This document shows, in pieces, positions 53,249 through 61,131 of a DNA stretch of 64,000 nucleotides. A program made the position numbers and the translations under genes. Below the pieces are notes generated by a model, which saw only the letters and a program-made list of their open reading frames with translations, did no database searches and was not told the DNA's origin. Source of the stretch: Erysipelothrix aquatica. Lineage in GTDB: Bacteria > Bacillota_I > Bacilli_A > Erysipelotrichales > Erysipelotrichaceae. Location of the stretch: the NCBI RefSeq assembly GCF_009828775.2, contig NZ_WTSY02000006.1, positions 19,226-83,225 on the forward strand, given 5' to 3'. Position 1 is the first letter of the stretch; the number at the start of each line of letters is the position of its first letter.

Positions 53249-55063
53249 TTAAGCAATGGCAAATTGGCTGTGGTATAAGTCTGCATAAATACCACCTAAC
53301 GCCAAGAGGGTATCATGATTTCCACTTTCAATAATATTACCCTTGTTCATAACGAGAATCATATCGGCATTTCGAATCGTCGATAAGCGGTGTGCAATCA
53401 CAAAGCTTGTACGATTCTCCATGAGGGCATTGAGTGCCTTTTGAATTTTTTGTTCCGTTATGGTATCAATATTTGAGGTCGCTTCGTCAAGGATCATGAC
53501 AGATGGGTTTGCAAGTGCAGCCCGGGCAATTGTCAGAAGTTGTTGTTGCCCTTGAGAAACAATAGCGGCATCACTGGAAATGATGGTGTCATAACCTTGT
53601 GGCATTTGCATAATGAAGTCGTGACTTTGTGCAAGTTTCGCTGCTTCAATGATTGCTTCGCGGGAGGCATCTTTGCGTCCATAGGCAATGTTATCAGCAA
53701 CAGTCCCTTCAAATAACCACGTATCTTGTAACACCATTCCAAACATATTCCGAACGTCAGTTCGTGTCATTGTTTGAGTATCAATGCCATCAAAAGAAAT
53801 CTCACCACTGTTAATATCGTAGAAACGCATCAACAAGTTTACAAGCGTCGTCTTACCGGCACCAGTAGGTCCCACAATCGCAACAGTTTGTTTTGCTTTC
53901 ACATCAAACGTAACGTCAGTCATAAGAAGGTGGTCTGGACCATACCCAAATGATACATTTTTAAATGAAATGTCGCCTTTAGGGTGTGTTATTTTTGGCG
54001 TTTCATGGTCATGTTCAAGCTCATCCTCTATAGCCGTAATATCATATACACGTTCGAGTGACGCAAGCGCTGCTTGAAATGAGTTAATAATAAATGATGC
54101 TTCTGTAATCGGTTCAGATACTTGGGAAACGTATTGGAGATATGCTTGAAGGATACCCACACTAAGTGATCCACGAATTGCAAAATATCCTCCAATAACC
54201 GCACTTGCAATGAATGCAAGTTGATTAAGAAAACGTACGGCCGGATAAATCGCATAGTTTAAGAACATTGCTTTTAGATGTGCCTTTTCATGTGTTTCAT
54301 TTGTCGTGATGACTGCATCCATCGCATGGTCTTGTTTGTTATAAGATTTTAAAATGACATTACCGGTGAAGTATTCTTCGACAAGACTGTTAAAATCCGC
54401 TAGAGAACTAAAATTTTCCAAGAAGGATCGTTGACTCTTGATGGAAATGATATACGTAACCAGTCCACTAAAAATAATCAATGCAAAAATCAGTAAGGTT
54501 AGTGAACTTGCAATTTGAGTCATCACAATTAAACCAATAACTATATTAAAAAAGGATGATATGAATTGGTTGAATCCAACGACTAAAATTTCAGCAACTC
54601 GCTCAATATCAACAGAAACACGACTTAAAATTTCACCAACTTTAACGTCATCGTAGAAACGTAAGGGAAGTGTCGTCATTTTATCAGTGATTACTTTGCG
54701 TAAAAAAGTACCGGCATCTTCACTGACTGATGCCATAATTCGTTCTTGAACAAACGAGAATAAAAATGAAAAAGCAGATGCAATAATAAGCCAAATTAAA
54801 GGTTGCATGATGACTGCCTCAATATTTTCGATTGAAAGACTTTGAGTGCTGATTAAGTTGGCAACTGCATCAATAGCAAGTCCCATTATCCAAGGGATAA
54901 TCGTATAGGTAATACTTCCAAGTAGTGCAACGATAAAGACAAGTGTTATTTTGCCTTTCCAATTAAGCAATAATTGGATAAAGAGACGAAACGCATGCTT
55001 CATATTTGAAGGTTGTTCTTGTTTCGAAGTAGGTGTTAGTCTTGATTTTTTTCGCTTAAACAT
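53249..55063 (-). CDS. ABC exporter half-transporter, second subunit
   Basis: The 604-residue protein has a six-helix exporter domain (about 45-340) and a C-terminal ATPase with Walker A GPTGAGKTT, signature VSQGQQQL, Walker B VMILDEATSNID, and switch IAHRLST. The signature reads SQGQQ where the usual is SGGQQ, a typical asymmetry of heterodimeric exporters. ATG 55063 is chosen for AGGAGG 9-10 nt upstream and because it overlaps the stop of the first subunit by 8 bp. With the partner at 55056 it would form a multidrug or peptide exporter in the membrane. Confidence 0.92.
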   Translation of the reverse strand: MFKRKKSRLTPTSKQEQPSNMKHAFRLFIQLLLNWKGKITLVFIVALLGSITYTIIPWIMGLAIDAVANLISTQSLSIENIEAVIMQPLIWLIIASAFSFLFSFVQERIMASVSEDAGTFLRKVITDKMTTLPLRFYDDVKVGEILSRVSVDIERVAEILVVGFNQFISSFFNIVIGLIVMTQIASSLTLLIFALIIFSGLVTYIISIKSQRSFLENFSSLADFNSLVEEYFTGNVILKSYNKQDHAMDAVITTNETHEKAHLKAMFLNYAIYPAVRFLNQLAFIASAVIGGYFAIRGSLSVGILQAYLQYVSQVSEPITEASFIINSFQAALASLERVYDITAIEDELEHDHETPKITHPKGDISFKNVSFGYGPDHLLMTDVTFDVKAKQTVAIVGPTGAGKTTLVNLLMRFYDINSGEISFDGIDTQTMTRTDVRNMFGMVLQDTWLFEGTVADNIAYGRKDASREAIIEAAKLAQSHDFIMQMPQGYDTIISSDAAIVSQGQQQLLTIARAALANPSVMILDEATSNIDTITEQKIQKALNALMENRTSFVIAHRLSTIRNADMILVMNKGNIIESGNHDTLLALGGIYADLYHSQFAIA

Positions 55064-56801
55064 GGTCTGTTTCCTCCTGTTCATCAAAGATATGTTGTGA
55101 TTGTGCAAATTGTCGGTAAACTGGGCTTGTTTGCATGAGAGATGCATGGGTACCGATACCGACAATGTGTCCTTGATCCATGACAATAATTTGGTCGGCA
55201 TTCATAATCGTACTTACCCGTTGTGCAATAATTAAGTAAGTCGCTTCGGGCATATCTTTTTTTAGAGCTTGACGTAAAATTGCATCTGTTTTGTAATCAA
55301 GTGCTGAGAAACTGTCATCGAAAACATACAAGTCAGCATCCTTGTAAAGCGCACGCGCAATGCTGATACGCTGTTTTTGGCCACCTGAGAAGTTCATCCC
55401 TCCACGGACAACTTCGGAGTGGTACGAAGCATCTAAAGATTCGATAAAAGGTGCTGCTTGCGCGGTTCGCGCCGCTTGACGCATTGCTTCGTTACTTCCG
55501 TTGGGTTTGTGAAATTTAATATTTTCTTGAACAGTACCGCTGAATAAGAACGATTTCTGTGGAATATAGCTAATTGAATCACGTAAATCGTGTTGGGAAA
55601 GATCGCGGATATCTGTATCTTGGAACATGACACGCCCATTGGTTGTATCATGGAATCTCATAATGAGTTTCGCAATCGTACTTTTACCAGATCCCGTAGC
55701 ACCGATAATCGCAGTTGTTTGTCCTTTAGGAATGTAGAAACTAACATCAACCAAAGCATCACCATCTTCACCTTCATAACCAAAGAAGACATGTTCGAAG
55801 CGGACAATATCATCACTTGCATGGGAGAGCTTATGGGCGGTCGTAATATCCTGAACACTTGGCTCAATCGCAATCAAGGTATCGACCCGTTGTAAGGCAG
55901 CGAGTGCACGTGGAATCATCACAATTACAAGCGCAGCCATAATCAGTGTTAAAATCGTAAGTGTTGTATATTCAATAACTGCAGTGACTTCTCCTAATTG
56001 GAGGGTACCACTTGGAACATCGATAAGTCCAAACCATAATATCGCAACCATGGATACACCTAAGAGGGCATACGCAATCGGCGATAAATAGGCAAAGAGG
56101 CGGTTGATCTTAATCATATTTTCAGCATGGTCTTCAAATGTCTTATCGGTTCGTTTTTGTTCATACTCTGAGTTATCAAACGCACGAATAATACGCACAC
56201 CGACAAAGAATTCTCTTAAAACAAGAATCATACGGTCCAAATAATACTGGATTGCATTCATGTACGGAACTGCACGTTTTGTGACAATAATAGCGGCTCC
56301 TAAGAATACAAGGATACTCATTAATGCGACAAGTCCTAGGGTTGGTGAAATCATGTAAGACATGATGACACATACGATACCAATTAAGGGTCCAGGAAGA
56401 ATCATTTGGAATAGCATTACCACTACTTGTTGGATGTTCACAACATCGGATGTGATACGAGAGACAAGGGATGAAGTTCCATAATCTTCAACATCTTTGA
56501 CCGAGAGGACTTGAACTTTTTTGAAGACTTGTAGGCGTAAGTCTGTTCCAAAGCGGGTTGCAATCACAGATGAGTAGTAACTACATGCTACTGCGGCGAT
56601 AACGCCGATAATTGCGACGAATAACATTTCCAGTCCTAATGAATAGATGGTGTTGAGGTTATTTGCTAGGATACCATCATCCACTATATGAGCAACAAGA
56701 TATGGAATATACAATGTCGCGATGAGTTGGATTAAAAGTAAGAATAAAGTCCCTAAAACAAGACTTAGGTTCTGACGTATAAATTGCTTTACTAATTTCA
56801 T
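55056..56801 (-). CDS. ABC exporter half-transporter, first subunit
   Basis: The 581-residue protein has an exporter membrane domain (about 15-315) and an ATPase with Walker A GATGSGKST, signature FSGGQKQRI, Walker B LYVFDDSFSALD (Asp-Asp, where the catalytic Glu is normally Asp-Glu), and switch IAQRVST (Gln where His is usual). The altered Walker B and switch residues mark a degenerate ATP site, as in BmrC/LmrC-type partners of heterodimeric exporters. AGAAGGAG precedes the ATG. It is the first gene behind the tandem structured leader at 56825-57019, so both subunits should be controlled by it. Confidence 0.93.
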   Translation of the reverse strand: MKLVKQFIRQNLSLVLGTLFLLLIQLIATLYIPYLVAHIVDDGILANNLNTIYSLGLEMLFVAIIGVIAAVACSYYSSVIATRFGTDLRLQVFKKVQVLSVKDVEDYGTSSLVSRITSDVVNIQQVVVMLFQMILPGPLIGIVCVIMSYMISPTLGLVALMSILVFLGAAIIVTKRAVPYMNAIQYYLDRMILVLREFFVGVRIIRAFDNSEYEQKRTDKTFEDHAENMIKINRLFAYLSPIAYALLGVSMVAILWFGLIDVPSGTLQLGEVTAVIEYTTLTILTLIMAALVIVMIPRALAALQRVDTLIAIEPSVQDITTAHKLSHASDDIVRFEHVFFGYEGEDGDALVDVSFYIPKGQTTAIIGATGSGKSTIAKLIMRFHDTTNGRVMFQDTDIRDLSQHDLRDSISYIPQKSFLFSGTVQENIKFHKPNGSNEAMRQAARTAQAAPFIESLDASYHSEVVRGGMNFSGGQKQRISIARALYKDADLYVFDDSFSALDYKTDAILRQALKKDMPEATYLIIAQRVSTIMNADQIIVMDQGHIVGIGTHASLMQTSPVYRQFAQSQHIFDEQEETDHV

Positions 56802-56824
56802 AAATACTCCTTCTGTTTGATAAA

Positions 56825-56869
56825 TTAAAAGGACGTCACAGATGCTTCTTCGTATGGCCTACGAAGCAT
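56825..56869 (-). CDS. Leader-peptide candidate, 14 residues
   Basis: Inside the promoter-distal leader copy, AAGGA lies 8 nt before an ATG that opens MLRRPYEEASVTSF and a stop at 56827-56825. The other copy has a frame starting MLRRPHEEA. The Shine-Dalgarno-like bases form the left arm of the terminator-like stem, so ribosome binding would oppose that stem. No direct evidence of translation exists. Confidence 0.45.
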   Translation of the reverse strand: MLRRPYEEASVTSF

Positions 56870-56914
56870 CGATAACGTCCTTGAGTTGTCCGGCGAGAAC
56901 TCTTAGGGAATTTG
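56827..56914 (-). repeat. Tandem leader element, promoter-distal copy
   Basis: This copy and the one at 56930-57017 are about 88% alike (about ten differences in 87 nt), with a 103-bp period. As minus-strand RNA it folds into a hairpin (GAGUU with AACUC, loop holding CGCCGG) and a long terminator-like hairpin: GGACGU pairs with ACGUCC, enclosing GAUGCUUC with GAAGCAUC, followed by UUUU. It ends 26 nt before the exporter ATG. I do not recognise it as a named riboswitch. Confidence 0.8.
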
Positions 56915-56972
56915 GGTGCCATGCAAAATAAAAGAACGTCTTGAATGCTTCTTCGTGTGGCCTACGAAGCAT
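56859..56972 (-). CDS. Leader-peptide candidate, 37 residues
   Basis: In the promoter-proximal leader copy, AAGGA precedes an ATG that opens MLRRPHEEAFKTFFYFAW and runs 37 codons, through the spacer into the second copy, ending at a TAG at 56861-56859. The first nine residues match the peptide of the other copy except His for Tyr at position 6. Translation is inferred only. Confidence 0.4.
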   Translation of the reverse strand: MLRRPHEEAFKTFFYFAWHPNSLRVLAGQLKDVIDAS

Positions 56973-57017
56973 CAATAACGTCCTTGAGTTATCCGGCGAA
57001 AACTCTTAGGGATTTTG
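56930..57017 (-). repeat. Tandem leader element, promoter-proximal copy
   Basis: The first copy in the transcript starts almost at the predicted start site near 57019. It has the same hairpins as the distal copy. Its outer stem pairs GGACGU with ACGUUC through a G-U wobble and its inner stem GAUGCUUC with GAAGCAUU through another; on the opposite strand both would be A-C mismatches. The stem runs into UUUUAUUUU. This supports function as minus-strand RNA. Confidence 0.8.
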
Positions 57018-57025
57018 CTCACTCG

Positions 57026-57054
57026 ATAATAGCACACCCATAATTTATTGGCAA
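57026..57054 (-). promoter_or_regulatory. Promoter of the ABC exporter leader
   Basis: Reading leftward: -35 TTGCCA (57054-57049), 17-bp spacer ending TGC (extended -10), and -10 TATTAT (57031-57026). Transcription would start near 57019, so the whole 5' leader of about 218 nt consists of the two tandem elements. Confidence 0.75.
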
Positions 57055-57220
57055 GAAAAAGCACTGAAGATTTTAAAAATAGTTCGATATTTTGTTTCTT
57101 TAAGGGGCGTTTCGCATGCTAATTGAGGAAAATATAAAGCCCTTACACTTTATGTAAAATATGAAAGTTAATATACTTATAAAGAATAATCAATGATACA
57201 ATATGAAAAGAGGTGAGACT

Positions 57221-57898
57221 ATGTCCAAACAAGATTATACGTCAGTATTTGATATTATCGGTCCGGTTATGACGGGGCCAAGTAGTTCCCATACAGCTGG
57301 TGCCGCTCGCATTGGTAAAATTGCGCGAGAAGTTTTTGGAGAGACGCCAGAGTCCGTAAATGTCTATCTATATGAGTCATTTGCGAAAACCTACCGAGGT
57401 CACGGCACAGATGTCGCAATCGCGGGTGGAATCTTAGGGATGAATGCAGATGATGAAAAACTGCACGAATCATTATTAATTGCTCAAGCACACGATGTTG
57501 CAATACAATTTATCCCCCTTGCAGAGGACGTACACCATCCGAATACCGCCAAACTTGTGATGCGTGCTCGCGATAAAAAAATGACCATTGTTGGTGCATC
57601 TATTGGTGGTGGAAGTGTTAAAATCACAAATATTAACGATATTCCAGTTGATATCAATGGTGGTACCCCCACAATTCTAATTTTCCACCAAGATTTACCA
57701 GGTCTTATCGCGCGTGTGGCTACAATTTTGTCTGATTTGGAAATTAATATCAGTACGATGAAAGTAGATCGGGATTCCAAAGGGAATAATGCTTATATGG
57801 TTATTGAACTTGATCAAGAAGAATTGCATACATCGCTTGATGCAATTCGGGAAATTCCATATATTAAAAGCGTGACATATATTGGGAGGAACATTTAA
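57221..57898 (+). CDS. sdaAB: L-serine dehydratase, iron-sulfur-dependent, beta subunit
   Basis: The 225-residue protein begins with the SDH beta domain FDIIGPVMTGPSSSHTAGAARIG and ends with an ACT domain (about 150-222, with GLIARVATILSDLEINISTMKVDRD). With the alpha subunit it deaminates L-serine to pyruvate and ammonia. ATG 57221 follows AAGAGGTGAG. Its stop overlaps the start of sdaAA (TAATG). The two-subunit form is the Firmicutes type. Confidence 0.95.
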   Translation: MSKQDYTSVFDIIGPVMTGPSSSHTAGAARIGKIAREVFGETPESVNVYLYESFAKTYRGHGTDVAIAGGILGMNADDEKLHESLLIAQAHDVAIQFIPLAEDVHHPNTAKLVMRARDKKMTIVGASIGGGSVKITNINDIPVDINGGTPTILIFHQDLPGLIARVATILSDLEINISTMKVDRDSKGNNAYMVIELDQEELHTSLDAIREIPYIKSVTYIGRNI

Positions 57899-58779
57899 TG
57901 TTTGAGTCGATAGAGGCATTGATTCATCAAGCCGAGAAAGTGGGTTCGATTGCGGAAGCTGTAATCCTTGCAGAAATTGAAAATTCAGGAAAAAGTCGTG
58001 AAGCCATCACGAGTCTTATGGGAAAACAACTGGATGTAATGCTACGGTCTGTTGCACAAGGGATTCAAGGTGTACAATCCAAAACAGGACTAACTGGAGG
58101 AGATGCATTGAAACTTAACACTTACCTTGAATGTCACGAAACGATATGTGGACCAACTGTAGTACGGGCCGTAGCAGGTGCGGTAGCGACGAACGAAGTC
58201 AATGCAGCCATGGGGCGTATTTGCGCAACACCGACAGCGGGGAGTGCAGGTGTTGCACCAGGAGTGCTTAATGCCCTTATCGAGCGTTATTCCCTTACCC
58301 GTGAACAACAAATAAATTTCTTGTTTGTTGCAGGCGGTTTTGGTTTAGTTGTAGCCAACAATGCGTCGATTGCTGGTGCAACCGGAGGATGCCAAGCAGA
58401 GATAGGGAGTGCATCCGCAATGGCGTCGGCAGCCACCGTCGAAATATTAGGAGGCAGCCCTCAGGCGGCGGAACAAGCATTTGCAATGACCATTAAAAAC
58501 ATGCTTGGACTTATTTGTGATCCGGTTGCAGGACTTGTTGAAGTTCCTTGTGTCAAAAGAAATGCACTGGGTGCTGCGCAAGCTCTCGTTTCGGCAGACA
58601 TGGCTCTTGCAGGTGTGCGAAGTGCCATACCAAGTGATGAGGTTGTCGCCACAATGTATAAAGTTGGAAAAGCCTTACCACGCGAGTTCCGTGAAACGGG
58701 TGAAGGTGGTTTGGCCGATACGCCAACGGGTAGACAATTTGAACATCAAATATTTAATAATGATGATACACTTTTATAA
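57898..58779 (+). CDS. sdaAA: L-serine dehydratase, iron-sulfur-dependent, alpha subunit
   Basis: The 293-residue subunit carries the catalytic 4Fe-4S cluster; candidate ligand cysteines are in ECHETICGP, GGCQAEIG, CDPVAGLVEVPC. Glycine-rich ATPTAGSAGVAPGVLNAL and GASGGC-like ATGGCQAEIGSASAM are family landmarks. GGGAGGAAC lies before the ATG. It ends with a terminator. The enzyme provides pyruvate from serine and is oxygen-sensitive in relatives. Confidence 0.96.
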   Translation: MFESIEALIHQAEKVGSIAEAVILAEIENSGKSREAITSLMGKQLDVMLRSVAQGIQGVQSKTGLTGGDALKLNTYLECHETICGPTVVRAVAGAVATNEVNAAMGRICATPTAGSAGVAPGVLNALIERYSLTREQQINFLFVAGGFGLVVANNASIAGATGGCQAEIGSASAMASAATVEILGGSPQAAEQAFAMTIKNMLGLICDPVAGLVEVPCVKRNALGAAQALVSADMALAGVRSAIPSDEVVATMYKVGKALPREFRETGEGGLADTPTGRQFEHQIFNNDDTLL

Positions 58780-58797
58780 GAAATTCATACAATACTT

Positions 58798-58835
58798 ACT
58801 TTGCACATAAAAATGTGCAAAGTTTCTTTTTTTTA
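58798..58835 (+). terminator. Terminator of sdaAB-sdaAA
   Basis: ACTTTGCACAT (58798-58808) pairs with ATGTGCAAAGT (58813-58823), then a run of T's. Confidence 0.9.
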
Positions 58836-58958
58836 TACAAACAACGTTCATTTTCTGAGCATGAAGATAATTTGGAGACATCACACTTCATAAATACAAT
58901 TAACAATATTGTGAAATCTTAACATTTGAGATACTATACTTACATAGAGGTGGGGCCT

Positions 58959-59678
58959 ATGATAACGATATTCTTATGTGATGATGATGCGTCAATACGT
59001 ACACATTATCAAGAACTCCTGCAAGAAATTGCATCCAAACATCAACTTTATATTTCGATAACGACTTTTGATTCTGCGGAAGAACTCTTTTTTATGCTTG
59101 AAGATATTAAAATTTTACCGGATATTGTTTACCTTGATATTCAAATGGGTGCGATGAATGGTTTAGAAGCAGCTGCGAAATTACGTGAAATGGGTGTACA
59201 AGCAGAAATTATTTTCTTATCAAATTTGAAAGAATATGTTTTCGATTCGTTTGATGTCATGCCCGCAAATTACTTACTCAAGTATGCAACCACAAATGAT
59301 CGCTTCGAAGCTGTATTTCTAAAAACAATCGAGAATCTCACCATCACCCGCGAGCAACTTTTCCGTTATGACATTAAAGGGTTGTCGCACACGTTGATTA
59401 TTTCAGACATCATGTATCTAGAGGTTAAGAAACGGATCATCATAATCAAAACACGGCAAGGTCAGCATATTGAATTTTACAGTACAATAACAGATGTCGA
59501 ACAACAAATTCAAGGCAGTCCACTGGTTCGTGTCCAACGCTCGTTTATCGTGAATATGACGTACATTAAAACCTTTGGAAAAAGTGAAATCGAACTTCTC
59601 GATGGCAGTTTAGTTCCCGTGGGTCGAACATACCAAAATGTTCTTGAAAATAGATTTGTAGAATTTATTAATCGTTAG
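58959..59678 (+). CDS. LytTR family response regulator (AgrA/ComE-like)
   Basis: The 239-residue regulator has a receiver domain (about 1-125, acidic pocket FLCDDDAS, phospho-acceptor Asp60 in YLDIQMG, conserved Lys in the ANYLLKYATTNDRF region) and a C-terminal LytTR DNA-binding domain (about 140-238, with VEVKKRIIIIKT-like strands and RVQRSFIVNMTYIKTF). ATG 58959 follows AGAGGTGGGG; an in-frame ATG at 58926 lies on the probable -10. A TTGTGA/TACTAT promoter is 17-bp spaced upstream. It is followed by its kinase gene 11 bp later, as in agr/com-type systems. Confidence 0.92.
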   Translation: MITIFLCDDDASIRTHYQELLQEIASKHQLYISITTFDSAEELFFMLEDIKILPDIVYLDIQMGAMNGLEAAAKLREMGVQAEIIFLSNLKEYVFDSFDVMPANYLLKYATTNDRFEAVFLKTIENLTITREQLFRYDIKGLSHTLIISDIMYLEVKKRIIIIKTRQGQHIEFYSTITDVEQQIQGSPLVRVQRSFIVNMTYIKTFGKSEIELLDGSLVPVGRTYQNVLENRFVEFINR

Positions 59679-59689
59679 GAGGAAGCAAA

Positions 59690-61006
59690 ATGATCAGTAT
59701 TTTCTTACCTCTTCTTTTGTTTAGTGGTTACTTGTGGATCAAGAATCTGTCCAAAGTATTCGAAAAGCGCTTTGATACACAATATCTGGAGTATTTACTC
59801 ATTATCGTATATGCCCTAGATTTTTTCTTTGTGGACCAACTGGGTGCTGTGCGTATGAGCACATTTTACTTGCTCATTTATTTACTAATTATGACTTATG
59901 CAGTATTTACCATTTCGCATCGAAATCTACTCACCATATCCCTCTTCCCAATTTTGTTTATTTATACTGTTAGAGGGTGCCTTGCTGCAATCATTGCGTT
60001 TCTTTTCCAGACAACAACCCATGAAATTCTAACTACGACATCGTGGCGTTGGGCAATTCTAGTCGTGACATATCTTATCTTCAATACCTTTGTATGGATA
60101 GGCATGAACAGTGAAAGTATTGTCCAAAAACAAATTAAACTCTTCCGAAATACCATGAAGACGAAGCATGTCTTACGAGTTGAAGTTATTATGCTCTTTT
60201 ATTTGATGATTATTAATGACGGACGGTTCTTAACAAATAACGTTCTATGGTTCAATACACTTTATTTATCATCATCTCTTTTTATTTTAGTGATTTTGTG
60301 TGTGTCGTGGACAGATGCTTTACGCGGTGCAGAGTTACTTGAAAATGCACGCTATACGCATAAAATTGAGAATCAACTTAAGATGCAGATTGAACACTAC
60401 GAAACATACCGAGAATTAATGATTGAATATCAGAAATTTAAACATGACTACAGATCGACCTTACGGACGATAAATACGCTTATTAACTCAAATCAGATTC
60501 AAAGTGCCCAAAATCTCATTGATCAAACCAATAATTCATTTAAGGACACGGTCGCGTTGGATCCGTATTCACAAAGTCATTTGTTAGATGCAATTATCCG
60601 GGATGTGAAAAAGAGATGTACCGAAAATGAAATTCGCTATGATTTGGATTTACACTTACCAGAGTTGTTTCGCTTGTCTGAATTGGATATGCTACGTGTC
60701 ATCACCAATCTCGTAAATAATGCGATTGAAGCATCACTTCGTATCGAAAATCCAGAGGACCGCTATATCGCCGTTTCAAATCATGTAAATAAAAACTGGC
60801 TCTCATTAACAATTACGAATAATTACAGTGTGGCACCAATTGAGAAGTATGGTGTCTATCAAAGCACTAAAGAAAATGCTGATATCCATGGTATTGGTTT
60901 ACAAATTGTTCGTGAAATCATTGAAAATGCCCACGGTATTCTCAAAATTGAAGTCAATGAAGTTCAAAAGCAATTTATTGTCACAATTCTTGTTCAATAC
61001 GAATAA
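59690..61006 (+). CDS. AgrC-like GHKL sensor histidine kinase
   Basis: The 438-residue kinase has about six membrane helices, the acceptor motif FKHDYRS (His252), N-box NLVNNAIEAS and G-box DIHGIGLQIV. It is cotranscribed with the LytTR regulator and is its obvious partner. AGGAGGAAG precedes the ATG. The orphan kinase at 49040 is nearly collinear with it. In agr-type systems such kinases sense a secreted peptide; no autoinducer or processing gene is seen nearby. Confidence 0.92.
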   Translation: MISIFLPLLLFSGYLWIKNLSKVFEKRFDTQYLEYLLIIVYALDFFFVDQLGAVRMSTFYLLIYLLIMTYAVFTISHRNLLTISLFPILFIYTVRGCLAAIIAFLFQTTTHEILTTTSWRWAILVVTYLIFNTFVWIGMNSESIVQKQIKLFRNTMKTKHVLRVEVIMLFYLMIINDGRFLTNNVLWFNTLYLSSSLFILVILCVSWTDALRGAELLENARYTHKIENQLKMQIEHYETYRELMIEYQKFKHDYRSTLRTINTLINSNQIQSAQNLIDQTNNSFKDTVALDPYSQSHLLDAIIRDVKKRCTENEIRYDLDLHLPELFRLSELDMLRVITNLVNNAIEASLRIENPEDRYIAVSNHVNKNWLSLTITNNYSVAPIEKYGVYQSTKENADIHGIGLQIVREIIENAHGILKIEVNEVQKQFIVTILVQYE

Positions 61007-61029
61007 CCTCAGTCATGAGGTTCTTTTTA
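61005..61029 (+). terminator. Terminator of the two-component operon
   Basis: AACCTCA (61005-61011) pairs perfectly with TGAGGTT (61016-61022), loop GTCA, then CTTTTTA. Confidence 0.85.
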
Positions 61030-61131
61030 TTTATCAATGCAGTTGGGAACGTTTTTGTTGCGTTCTACGCCTTTTTGGGGTTTGGTGATGGCTTATGATA
61101 TAGTATTTATATATGAGGGGGATATATAAGT

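Noticed and set aside
56827..57017. Plus-strand frames in the tandem leader (MAYEASITSLSCPARTL and a similar second copy)
   Set aside because: They have no plus-strand promoter or ribosome site, and copy differences preserve pairing only on the minus strand.
61015..61098. 27-residue hydrophobic peptide frame (MRFFLFINAVGNVFVAF...) just after the AgrC-like kinase, a possible autoinducer
   Set aside because: Its ATG and first codons lie in a perfect terminator hairpin (61005-61029), there is no ribosome site, and autoinducer genes normally precede the kinase.
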